This document shows, one piece after another, positions 1 to 8,464 of a stretch of DNA of 64,000 nt. A model generated the notes under the pieces. The model saw nothing but the letters and a program-made list of their open reading frames with translations. It made no database searches and had not been told where the DNA came from. Source of the DNA: Polyangiaceae bacterium (GTDB lineage: Bacteria; Myxococcota_A; Polyangia; Polyangiales; Polyangiaceae); assembly GCA_025936045.1 (NCBI GenBank), contig JAICUB010000002.1, forward strand, positions 124,001 through 188,000. Direction: 5' to 3'. Both the position numbers and the translations under genes were made by a program. Positions within the stretch are counted from its first letter, which is position 1, and every line of letters starts with the position of its first letter.

Positions 1-324
1 GCGGCCGCCAGCCGCCAGAAACGCCCCCATCTCCTCGCTGTCGATGTCCACCTCGGGGTGAAGGCAGAGAACGCCGTCCACTGGTTCGAGCTTGCCGTAG
101 TCGAGCGTGCCGACGATCTCGACGCGGGGCTTACCGAGCGCGGCGCGGGCGATCTCGAGGAGCTCGCTCGTTCCCTGCCATTCGGGATCGTTCACCTCGA
201 AGGCCGCTCGGCTCGGCAGCGCAAAGAGGAGGAGCGCGCACAGAATCAGAGAGAATTCGGCGATTTTTGCGCCGGCGCGCGGTCCTCGCAACGCGCCGCG
301 TCGGGGGGATAAGCTTTTGGGCAC
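1..324 (-). CDS. DUF4350-like exported protein, N-terminal fragment (runs off the window)
   Basis: Reading the minus strand from 324 gives an open frame that continues past position 1, so only about 108 residues are visible. The start is a GTG (MPKSLSPRRG); a TTG further in is possible. A basic N-terminus is followed by a hydrophobic signal segment (FSLILCALLLFALPSRA) and then a segment resembling the start of DUF4350-type proteins (LDYGKLEPVDGVLCLHPEV), which in many bacteria are membrane-anchored and sit beside MoxR ATPase/DUF58 genes. I see the signal peptide directly. The DUF4350 assignment is from recalled family resemblance, and the MoxR context cannot be checked because the gene leaves the window. 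Function unknown. Confidence 0.6.
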   Translation of the reverse strand, partial: MPKSLSPRRGALRGPRAGAKIAEFSLILCALLLFALPSRAAFEVNDPEWQGTSELLEIARAALGKPRVEIVGTLDYGKLEPVDGVLCLHPEVDIDSEEMGAFLAAGGR

Positions 325-435
325 GCGAGCCGTAGTATGGAGCGAAGAGTCAGTGAGCGTCCGAGGCGCGGGCGCGAAATACGCATCTTGAGCGCGCCGC
401 CCGGCCCGCCGGCGGGGAGAAGCGCAAACGCGAAC

Positions 436-463
436 TTGACCGGCCGTTTACCCTGGCTAGATT
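436..463 (+). promoter_or_regulatory. Candidate sigma-70-type promoter for the 61-residue protein gene
   Basis: TTGACC at 436-441 and TAGATT at 458-463 are separated by 16 bases and lie about 45 bases upstream of the ATG at 508. The -35 box matches five of six consensus positions; the -10 box is weaker. It lies in the spacer between two divergent genes. Confidence 0.45.
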
Positions 464-507
464 AGTTAGAGCGGCACGTAACAGGCCGCAGAGCAAGGCA
501 AGAAGGC

Positions 508-693
508 ATGCTGCCCCCCTTCATCATCGACCAGATCCGGCGACGGGAAGAGGAAGAGAGCCGTAAGCACGAGCTCGAGCAGCCTCGTCTCGAGCTGCCC
601 GAAGACGTTTATCCGCCACCGCGGGAGCGCCGCCCGTCCGAGGATCGCCCCGAGGACGAAGACAAGCGCGGCATCCTGATTCTCGAGCTCTGA
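508..693 (+). CDS. Small conserved hypothetical protein (61 aa)
   Basis: A 61-residue, strongly charged protein that opens with MLPPFIIDQIRRREEEE and ends in a hydrophobic tail (RGILILEL). I recall small proteins with the MLPPFII(D/E)xIRRRE opening in many myxobacterial genomes, which supports a real gene. The first 30 residues probably form an amphipathic helix, followed by a Pro/Arg/Glu linker. There is no signal peptide or membrane segment. An AAGG purine stretch lies 9 bases before the ATG, and a promoter-like sequence sits further upstream. It is transcribed towards the lipoprotein gene at 779. Function unknown. Confidence 0.7.
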   Translation: MLPPFIIDQIRRREEEESRKHELEQPRLELPEDVYPPPRERRPSEDRPEDEDKRGILILEL

Positions 694-778
694 AAATCGT
701 CGCGAGCGCTCGTCGCTCGAGTCTGCCGACGAAGCTGGTTGCCCAGCAGGGTTCGAGCTTCTACGCTCCGCCGCCCGC

Positions 779-2497
779 ATGGCAGAGCGCGCATGGCTCG
801 CGTCCGTTCTTCTCCTCGCCGGATGTTTTCCTTCCGGTGCCGGCGTCGATCCGCCGAGTGATCGCAGCGTCTATTTCCCCGTGGGCCTCGCGCTCGACGG
901 TGACGCGCGTCACCTCTACATCGCGAACAGCGACTTCGACCTTCAGTACAACGCGGGCACGCTGGAAAACTGGGATCTCGACGCGCTTCGCGCGCGTTTG
1001 CCCGTAGCCTGCAAGAGCGACGGGGACTGCGCCGGCGGTCAGCTCTGCGATACGGCGTCGCCGCCCGGGCACGCGCACAACCCGGTGCCGAGCGGCTGGT
1101 GTGTGGCGAACGTGGGCACGGCGGACGCGCCCAAAGCCGGTGGTCCGTGCCCCTACTCGCGCGAAACGACGGCGGCCGAGCGGGAGCTTTACCCGAGCCG
1201 CTGCGCCTCGATCGACCCGCAGAGCAGCGCCGGTGGATCGCCCATTCACCTGAACAGCGTTCGGATCGGCGCGTTCGCGACCGATCTGATTTATCGCGCG
1301 CGCCCCACGCCGGACGATGCCGGCCACACGGGTCGCCTGTTCGTCCCCGTGCGCGGCGACGCGACCTTGCACTGGATCGACGTCACGTCCGTCGCGGACG
1401 ACGGCAGCGCGAGCCCGCGGCTCGATTGCGGGCAGACTGAGCCTGGCGCCGACGGCGCTTGTGCCACCGACCACCGCCGCGGTCACGACGCGGGCGCCGA
1501 GAACACTCGCGGCCTCACGATGTTGCCCGAACCGTTCGGCATCGACGCGGACGCCACGGGCGACTGGATCATGATCACGAACCAGTCGTCCGCCGCCACC
1601 GGGCTCTTTCAGAACCTATGGGGCTCCGGCAACGGTTTCGACAACGGTCCGTCCTATCAGTACACCATCGCCGGCCTGTCGGGCCAGCCGATGGGCGTTG
1701 CCTCGGTCCCGCGTTCGCGCGCGGCCGTCGCGCTCGGGCAGCCGCACCTGCCGGAGTTTCTGGTCACCTTGCGCGGCTCGGCGCAGCTCGACTTGCTGCG
1801 GGTTTATCCCGACAGCGACTCGAACCCGCCGCGCCCCTACGCGAAGGCGCCGGACTCGACCGTCATCGTCGCCAATGCGAACGGCACCGACTCGCGCGGC
1901 ATGGCCGTGGACGCGCTCGAGCGCGAGGCCGAGGAGCGCGCCTGCGCGACACGCAACGGCGTGAGCGACGAGTGCGCGAACACGAAGAGCAACTGTCCCG
2001 ACGACGCCGATCCGGCGTACGCCGCGTACGTCGCGTGCGTGCAGCAGGCGGCGGCGGTGCCGCTCGGAGTGTTCGTCACGAATCGCGAGCCGGCGAGCCT
2101 GCTCGTCGGGCAAACCCGCACGGTGATTGCGGATTTGGCGTCTTACGACGTGCCGGTCTTCCAAAATTCGGTGCCGCTCGACCTCGGCCCCGCGCGCGTC
2201 GTCACCGGCGAGATCACCGACGCGAACGGCGACAGAGAGCCCCGGGCCTTCGCGGTGAGCTTCGATTCGCGCCGCGTTCTCATTTACGATATCGCCCGCG
2301 CGCAGGCGGAGGGCGAGATCATCACTGGCCGCGGGCCGCAGGCGATCGCCATCGACAGCGCGCACGCCCTCGCGTACGTCGCGCACTTCATCGATTCCTA
2401 CATCGGCGTCGTCGACCTCGACCAGCGCCACACCGCGACTTACGGCGCGATGATCGCGATGATCGAGCGGCCCGTCGCGCCCCGAGCTTCCAAGTGA
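779..2497 (+). CDS. Large lipoprotein with beta-propeller-like body
   Basis: 572 residues. A short signal peptide (MAERAWLASVLLLAGC) ends in a lipobox with Cys16 as the predicted lipidation site. The mature protein has about 16 further Cys and repeated 'VGLALDGDARHLYIANSD' and 'PQAIAIDSAHALAYVAHF' type segments, which resemble blades of YncE/NHL-like beta-propellers at both ends. A Cys-rich insertion lies near residues 80-150. It ends two bases before the next lipoprotein gene, so the two are almost certainly one transcript and may act together at the cell surface. Propeller fold is inferred from the repeated strand pattern. No enzymatic motif is visible. Confidence 0.8.
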   Translation: MAERAWLASVLLLAGCFPSGAGVDPPSDRSVYFPVGLALDGDARHLYIANSDFDLQYNAGTLENWDLDALRARLPVACKSDGDCAGGQLCDTASPPGHAHNPVPSGWCVANVGTADAPKAGGPCPYSRETTAAERELYPSRCASIDPQSSAGGSPIHLNSVRIGAFATDLIYRARPTPDDAGHTGRLFVPVRGDATLHWIDVTSVADDGSASPRLDCGQTEPGADGACATDHRRGHDAGAENTRGLTMLPEPFGIDADATGDWIMITNQSSAATGLFQNLWGSGNGFDNGPSYQYTIAGLSGQPMGVASVPRSRAAVALGQPHLPEFLVTLRGSAQLDLLRVYPDSDSNPPRPYAKAPDSTVIVANANGTDSRGMAVDALEREAEERACATRNGVSDECANTKSNCPDDADPAYAAYVACVQQAAAVPLGVFVTNREPASLLVGQTRTVIADLASYDVPVFQNSVPLDLGPARVVTGEITDANGDREPRAFAVSFDSRRVLIYDIARAQAEGEIITGRGPQAIAIDSAHALAYVAHFIDSYIGVVDLDQRHTATYGAMIAMIERPVAPRASK

Positions 2498-2499
2498 AC

Positions 2500-5400
2500 A
2501 TGCGGCGTCTCGTTTCGATCCTTCTTGCGCTCGTCCTCCTCGCGTTCGGCGTGCTGCTCGACGGCTGCAATCAGCAGTCGGTCACCGCGACCCTGCGCTC
2601 GCTGCAGTCGAGCACGAACGTCACGTTCGTCTGCCAGGGCCATACGAGCGACGGCCAGGTCGACCAGGGTCTCCCGCTCGGAGAATGTCCCGACTACGGT
2701 CTTACGCGGACGCGCACGCTGCTCGGCATCGTCACGCAGCCGACGACGAACGAAATCGCCGTCGTCGACATGGACTACCAGAAGGTCGTCGACGTAAACC
2801 CGGGCATCCCGGGCTACAGCTTCTTGCGGCTGCCGAGCCGGCCGGGCGCGATCACGAGCACGCCTGGCGGCGTGGCGAGCTTCGTCGGCCTCACCTCACC
2901 GGGAAAGTTCGGGATTTCCGCGATCCCGAGCACCTGCCTCGGCGCGCCGCGGCCCGGCCAGCACGAGCGAGACCTCACGACGCTCCCCGCGTGCACGCTG
3001 CCGGTTGCGCCCGGTGACATCACCGTCGTGGTCGAGCCGCCTCACGACGGCATCACGGCTGCGAGCTGCGCCGAGCCGACCGTCGGCGAGAACACGGAGC
3101 CGCCGGCTGCCGGCGCCGATCGCGACTGCCCCGCGAACCTGACGGCGGAGGGCGGTCCGAAAGGTCGGCGCAAGCTCGTGGTCACGCTGCCGGACATCGG
3201 GCAGCTCGCCGTGATCGACGCGCAATCGCTGCTCGACCGCACGCCGGGGAGCTTCGATGCGTGCACGGTCGAGCTGTTGCTCAAGCTCGACTCCTCGCCG
3301 GACACGACGGGGCAGGCACAGACCCTCCCCGCCGACCTCCAGTCGAAGTCCTGCGTGCTCAAGCGGCCGCCCGCGATGCCGGTGCCCGCGAACGCGAGCT
3401 CGCATCCGAGCCGGATCGCGGCGAGCGACGACAAGCTCTACGTGAGCGACCTCGGCGTGTCGGCGGTGCACGTCGTGGACTCGACTTCGGCGTGCCACTT
3501 GTCGGAGCTGCCTCCGCTCCTGCCGCTGTCGTACCTCACCCCGAGCCGCGTGGTGACGACCTCGCGCATCGCGGTGAGCCCGCTCACGCCCGCCGGGCAC
3601 CAATACGTCTACGCCGTGGATCCGAACGATCAGCCCGCGAGCGTGATGGCGTTCGACGTGAGCCCCGGCGTCACTGATCGCACGCCGATCGTTCGCGAGG
3701 GCTCCGCGCGGCAGCCCGGCGAAATCCCCGATCGCATCGGCTTCGGAGTCCCCGTCGCCGACATCGATTTCGCGCTCCGCGATCTCCCCTACGAAGACCC
3801 GGTCACGGGCGTCGCCCAAGTCGGCGTGCGTTGCGATCCGGACCCCGCAGCGCCCACGGACCCCGCGAGCCCGGGGGTTCAGTACCGAACGACGGGTGAC
3901 TTCACGCAGGGCGCGCGCCCCGGGCTGTTGCGTGGCCTGTTCGGGCTCGTCATGCTCACGAACGGGCAGGTCGAAGTCATCGACATCGACGACTTCGACG
4001 CGCCCTGCCGTCGCAGCATCCAGACGAACGCGAGCTCGAGCGAGGATTTTCGCGGCTGCAAGAACGACACGGTTCCCTATGCGTACCTGACGACCGGCAC
4101 CGACGCGGCCGGCACCGACATCAGCGGAACGATCAACGGCACACCCACCGTCTCGAACGAGGTGAGCTGCAACATGGTCGAGCCCCATCGACCGCGCGCG
4201 GGCGCCTTTGGGGTTTCGCTCGCGACGATCGGCCTCGGCGCGCCGACGCTGCGCAGCTTGCCTCAGTTTACAGCGCCGGCCTCGGTGACGAACCTGTCGC
4301 CGCGCGACCAGCCCAAGCTTCTCGCCGTTCCGTTCGCCGATGCGGCCGGTTCGCAGCCCGCCCAGGTGTACGTCGGAACCACGCTGTATCAGGAGGGCAA
4401 CTCGAGCACGCCGCTCCGAGTCAACCCGAACGACCTCAACGACCAGGACAGTACGCTCACCCTGCCGCTCGTCGAGCCGCGCTCGTATCCCTCGAGTGAG
4501 CACGACGACCTCGTTTACGAAGGTCGCGTGATGGGGGACAAGCCGAGCGGGTTTTTGGGCGCGGGCGAGGGCGGCGACTCGCAGGCGCTCGCCGATTCGA
4601 CGGCGTTCTTCTGTGACAACGGCGTCTACGACGTCGATGCCATGAAGGACTACGCGCAGACCGAGCTCGGCATCGAAGACGAAGCAGCGGCCGCGGCGTT
4701 CGCCGCCGACCATGCCGACTACGTGCAGGTGACGGGCGACTTCCCGAGCATCATCGACTCGTACTGGAGCTCGGCCCGGATCACGCACGAGGAATGCGTC
4801 AATCTGTTCGGCGAAGCCCAGGGCAGGGGCGTCACGGATCTGCAGCAGACGCGCGATCTCAGCATCCTCGAGGCGTACCAGGATCACCTGGTGGTCACTC
4901 CGCGCGTTCCACTCGATCACGATGCCAGCCGCTGCACGGACGAAGCGCGGACGGATCCGAAGAACGCGGGGTACTACTGCCCGCCCCAGCCGGAGGAGTT
5001 CGCCGCCTGTTTCCCTGCCGGCATGCAGTACGCGGTCCGCGGGTCACGGCAGTGGGTGCTCGCGAGCAGTAATCCCTCCGTGACGCGCGACGTCATCGCT
5101 GACGCGGCGCACGCTTACCGATGCGTGCGCGACTGCGATCCGCGGCGGCAGCACTTCCGCGGGCGCGTGTTCGAGATCGGGCGCCCGAAAACGTGCGCGA
5201 ATGCCGACTGTGACTCCGTGTCGGCGGTGGGAGTTGCGACGAACCTCGACGGGCCGTGCAGCTACGATCCGACGGTGGAAGGCGGCGGCACGCGCGGCGT
5301 CGCGCTCGACGAGCCGGCGTCGGCGTGCATCTTCGAGAACCTGACGGCTCGCTTCGCGGTGTACCGCGGTATCCAGCCGAGCGTGCGCGACATGAGCTTC

Positions 5401-5592
5401 AGCTGGGACACGACCGGCGGCTTTTACCCGCTCGCCGCGCCGCTCTCCGCCGTATCGACGGCCACGTTGCCGCAGACGGTGCGCTACATTCCGGAATATC
5501 AGTCGTTCGCGGTGGTGGATGCTTCGGCGCTCGGCGTCTCGCTGATCGGCCTCGACACCCTGCGCGTTCTCGCGCCCTGGCCGGTGTATTGA
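2500..5592 (+). CDS. Very large lipoprotein, partner of the preceding gene
   Basis: 1030 residues from the ATG at 2500, directly after the TGA at 2495-2497. The frame stays open upstream but overlaps the previous gene. This ATG gives a clean signal peptide (MRRLVSILLALVLLAFGVLLDGC) with Cys23 as lipidation site. The body contains WD/NHL-like strand patterns (NEIAVVDMDYQKVVDV, RLVVT/KLVVTLPDIGQLAVID, DKLYVSDLGVSAVHVVD) suggesting a propeller domain, followed by a long Cys-containing region to the C-terminus. Gene order (two tandem lipoproteins) suggests joint function, perhaps as an outer-membrane-anchored complex. I do not recognise a named family. Confidence 0.8.
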   Translation: MRRLVSILLALVLLAFGVLLDGCNQQSVTATLRSLQSSTNVTFVCQGHTSDGQVDQGLPLGECPDYGLTRTRTLLGIVTQPTTNEIAVVDMDYQKVVDVNPGIPGYSFLRLPSRPGAITSTPGGVASFVGLTSPGKFGISAIPSTCLGAPRPGQHERDLTTLPACTLPVAPGDITVVVEPPHDGITAASCAEPTVGENTEPPAAGADRDCPANLTAEGGPKGRRKLVVTLPDIGQLAVIDAQSLLDRTPGSFDACTVELLLKLDSSPDTTGQAQTLPADLQSKSCVLKRPPAMPVPANASSHPSRIAASDDKLYVSDLGVSAVHVVDSTSACHLSELPPLLPLSYLTPSRVVTTSRIAVSPLTPAGHQYVYAVDPNDQPASVMAFDVSPGVTDRTPIVREGSARQPGEIPDRIGFGVPVADIDFALRDLPYEDPVTGVAQVGVRCDPDPAAPTDPASPGVQYRTTGDFTQGARPGLLRGLFGLVMLTNGQVEVIDIDDFDAPCRRSIQTNASSSEDFRGCKNDTVPYAYLTTGTDAAGTDISGTINGTPTVSNEVSCNMVEPHRPRAGAFGVSLATIGLGAPTLRSLPQFTAPASVTNLSPRDQPKLLAVPFADAAGSQPAQVYVGTTLYQEGNSSTPLRVNPNDLNDQDSTLTLPLVEPRSYPSSEHDDLVYEGRVMGDKPSGFLGAGEGGDSQALADSTAFFCDNGVYDVDAMKDYAQTELGIEDEAAAAAFAADHADYVQVTGDFPSIIDSYWSSARITHEECVNLFGEAQGRGVTDLQQTRDLSILEAYQDHLVVTPRVPLDHDASRCTDEARTDPKNAGYYCPPQPEEFAACFPAGMQYAVRGSRQWVLASSNPSVTRDVIADAAHAYRCVRDCDPRRQHFRGRVFEIGRPKTCANADCDSVSAVGVATNLDGPCSYDPTVEGGGTRGVALDEPASACIFENLTARFAVYRGIQPSVRDMSFSWDTTGGFYPLAAPLSAVSTATLPQTVRYIPEYQSFAVVDASALGVSLIGLDTLRVLAPWPVY

Positions 5593-5617
5593 CGGGGTCC
5601 GCGCGGAGGCTCGACGC

Positions 5618-8212
5618 GTGAACGCCAAGGCGACGCCCGTGATGCAGCAGCACGCGGCCGCCAAGCGCGCGCATCCAGACGCCATCGTCTTCTTCCGGCT
5701 CGGCGACTTTTACGAGATGTTCGGTGAGGACGCGGTGCTCGGCGCGCGACTGCTCGATCTCACCCTCACGAGCCGCAATCGCGGCAAGCCCGACGAGATC
5801 CCGATGGCCGGCGTGCCGCACCACGCTGCCGCCGGCTACGTCGCGAAGCTGCTCGAGCTCGGGCACAAGGTCGCGCTCTGCGAGCAGCTCGCCGATCCGT
5901 CGAAGGTGAAGGGCCTCGTCCCGCGCGAGGTCGTGCGCGTGATCACCCCCGGGCTCGTCACCGACCGCGACCAGCTCGACGCGGGCGTGAACAACTACCT
6001 CGCTGCGGTCGAGCTCACGCCAGGCGGCGTCGGGCTCGCGCTGCTCGATCTCTCGACGGGCGAGCTCGCCGCCGCCGAGCTCGCGGACGGCCCGCTCCTC
6101 CTCGCCGAGCTCGGGCGAGCCCACGCACGTGAAGTCCTGCTCGGCACCGCGGCCGACTACGATGCGGCGGCCGTCCTGCCGATCAAGGCCGCTCTCGCCA
6201 CGCTCGGCCGGTTCGCGCTACGCGACGACGCCCCCGTCGCCGAAAGCGAGCTCCCCGCGGCGCTCGGGGAGCTCGCGGGCGACGCCGAAACGGTGCCGAG
6301 CTCCGCCCGCGTCGCCGTCGCGCGCGTGCTTCGTTTTGCGCGCGCCTGCAGTCCGGGCGCGGCGCTCCCGGTCCGGCGCATCGCGCGCTGGGATCCCACC
6401 GCGACGCTCGTCATCGACCCCACGGCCCAGGGCCACCTCGAGCTCGTCGAGAGCCCGGCGGGGCGCGCGGCGTCCCTGCTCGGCGTGATCGATCGCACGG
6501 TGACGCCGCCCGGAGCGCGCCTGCTTCGCCGGCGCGTCCTCGCGCCGCTCGCCGACGTCGCGCGCATCCGCCGCCGCCTCGACCAGGTGGAGCTCTTCGT
6601 GCAAAACCCGCGCCTCCGTGACGAGCTCCGTGCGGCGCTCGGCGAGGTGGGCGACCTCGAACGGCTCGGAATGCGCGCCGCGCTCGGCGAAGCGACGCCG
6701 CGCGAGCTCGGCGCGCTGCGTGACGGCTTGACCGGTGCAGCCCGGAGCGCCGAGGTGCTCGCCGCGCAGTGCGACGCCGCCATGGGCGAGACGCTCGGCC
6801 TCGCCGAGACGGTCGATACGGTGGCCGAGCTCGCGGCCGAGCTCGGACGCGCGCTCGTGGAGCGTCCGCCGCAACAGCCGAAGGACGGCGCGGTCTTCCG
6901 CTCAGGCTACGATCCGGACCTCGACGAGCTCGCGGCGCTCACGAAGAGCGGCGCCGAGCGCATGGTCGAGCTCGAGGCGGAGCTCCGCAAGACCACCGGT
7001 ATCGGCTCGCTCAAGCTCCGCTATACCCGCGTTTTCGGCTGGTACATCGAGGTGACGCGCACGAACGCCTCGCGCGTCCCCGAGCATTTTCGGCGCAAAC
7101 AGACCGTGGCGAGCGGCGAGCGCTACACGACGCCCGAGCTCGACGACCTCGCCGACCGCATCCTTCACGCGGAGGAACGCCACCGCGAGCGCGAGCTCGA
7201 GCTCTTGAAAATCCTGGTTTCACGTGCGGGGGCCGAGAGCGAACGCGTCAAGCGCCTCGCCGCTCTCGTCGCGCGCTGGGACGTCGCGGCGGCGCTCGCC
7301 GACACCGCGCATCGTTACGACTACACGCGTCCCACCGTCGATGCCTCCGATGAAATCGTGATCCGCGACGGACGCCACCCCGTCGTCGAGCGTCTGGCCG
7401 CGCAAGGACGCTTCGTGCCGAACGACGTGAGCCTCGCGATCGACGCCGAACGCTTGTGGCTCGTCACGGGCCCGAACATGGCCGGCAAGAGTACGCTGCT
7501 CCGCCAGGTCGCGCTCTCCATAGTTCTCGCGCAGATGGGCGGCTACGTTCCGGCGAAGAGCGCGCGCATCGGCGTCGTCGACCGTGTGCTTTCGCGCGTC
7601 GGCGCGAGCGACAACCTCGCGCGCGGCGAGAGCACGTTCATGGTCGAAATGCGCGAAACGGCAGAAATTCTGCGGTCGGCGACGCGGCGCTCCTTCGTCA
7701 TCCTCGACGAGATCGGGCGCGGCACGAGCACCTTCGACGGACTCTCGATCGCCTGGGCCGTCGCCGAATACCTCGACGAGGCAATCGGCTGTCGCGCGCT
7801 CTTCGCGACGCACTACCACGAGCTTACGGCGCTCGCCGAAGCGAGTAAGCACGTCGCGAACTACTGCGTGAGCGCGCGCGAGCTCGAGGGCGACGTCGTG
7901 TTCTTGCACCGCTTGCAGCGTGGTGCGGCGAGCCGGAGCTACGGCGTCGCGGTCGCCAAGCTCGCCGGCTTGCCCGAGGCGGTGCTCGCTCGTGCGCGCG
8001 CCATCCTCGCCACGCTCGAAAACCCCGCGCAGCAGCAGCCCGCGAAGTCGCGCGCGGTCGCCGCGCCCGATCAGCTCCCGCTTTTTGCGGCCTCCGACGG
8101 CGGCTCTCCCGTCGAACGCGAGGCGCTCGCGACGCTGCGCGCGCTCGACGTCGACCGACTGACGGGACTCGACGCGCTGCAGCTCCTCACGCGCCTGAAG
8201 CAGAAGCTTTAG
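5618..8212 (+). CDS. mutS: DNA mismatch repair protein MutS
   Basis: 864 residues, typical MutS length. It recognises mismatches and, with MutL, starts methyl- or nick-directed repair. The N-terminal mismatch-wedge motif is present (GDFYEMF; Phe31 and Glu33), followed by connector, core and clamp domains. The C-terminal ABC ATPase has Walker A at 618-626 (GPNMAGKST), Walker B ending in Asp697-Glu698 (FVILDEIGRGTSTFDG) and the H-loop FATHYHEL. The start is a GTG at 5618, with GGAGG about 10 bases upstream, 25 bases after the upstream lipoprotein stop. The C-terminal tail ends LLTRLKQKL, as in many MutS proteins. No mutL gene lies nearby in the window. Confident. Confidence 0.98.
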   Translation: MNAKATPVMQQHAAAKRAHPDAIVFFRLGDFYEMFGEDAVLGARLLDLTLTSRNRGKPDEIPMAGVPHHAAAGYVAKLLELGHKVALCEQLADPSKVKGLVPREVVRVITPGLVTDRDQLDAGVNNYLAAVELTPGGVGLALLDLSTGELAAAELADGPLLLAELGRAHAREVLLGTAADYDAAAVLPIKAALATLGRFALRDDAPVAESELPAALGELAGDAETVPSSARVAVARVLRFARACSPGAALPVRRIARWDPTATLVIDPTAQGHLELVESPAGRAASLLGVIDRTVTPPGARLLRRRVLAPLADVARIRRRLDQVELFVQNPRLRDELRAALGEVGDLERLGMRAALGEATPRELGALRDGLTGAARSAEVLAAQCDAAMGETLGLAETVDTVAELAAELGRALVERPPQQPKDGAVFRSGYDPDLDELAALTKSGAERMVELEAELRKTTGIGSLKLRYTRVFGWYIEVTRTNASRVPEHFRRKQTVASGERYTTPELDDLADRILHAEERHRERELELLKILVSRAGAESERVKRLAALVARWDVAAALADTAHRYDYTRPTVDASDEIVIRDGRHPVVERLAAQGRFVPNDVSLAIDAERLWLVTGPNMAGKSTLLRQVALSIVLAQMGGYVPAKSARIGVVDRVLSRVGASDNLARGESTFMVEMRETAEILRSATRRSFVILDEIGRGTSTFDGLSIAWAVAEYLDEAIGCRALFATHYHELTALAEASKHVANYCVSARELEGDVVFLHRLQRGAASRSYGVAVAKLAGLPEAVLARARAILATLENPAQQQPAKSRAVAAPDQLPLFAASDGGSPVEREALATLRALDVDRLTGLDALQLLTRLKQKL

Positions 8213-8214
8213 CC

Positions 8215-8233
8215 GGCGGTTTCGCCCTTTTTT
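8215..8233 (+). terminator. Short intrinsic terminator after mutS
   Basis: GGCG-GTTT-CGCC forms a 4-bp GC stem right after the mutS stop codon and is followed by C and six T. The stem is short, so termination may be partial. Confidence 0.45.
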
Positions 8234-8464
8234 GGGGAGCCGCGCCCCGCCGCACCCGACCTCGACGGCGGTGAACGTCATGGCGCCGAGGTTGCGTTCA
8301 TCGCCCGGGCACTCACTCGTACGTCCTCGAAGGAGCTCGCAACCCCGACGGCGCTCGGTCGGAGGTCATGCTCAGGAGCGGCAGGCGGCCCCCCACGTCA
8401 TGGCGACGATGTAAGCGCGTGCCCACCTGGCAACTCGCTGCACGGCACCGTAAATGAATAGGGA

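Noticed and set aside
1459..2499. A 1377-residue protein starting at 1459
   Set aside because: This region is inside the first lipoprotein gene; the signal peptide and lipobox begin at 2500.
2896..4920. A 674-codon minus-strand frame opposite the second lipoprotein
   Set aside because: High-GC shadow frame with Arg/Val/Asp-rich composition and no family resemblance, antisense to a clearly coding gene.
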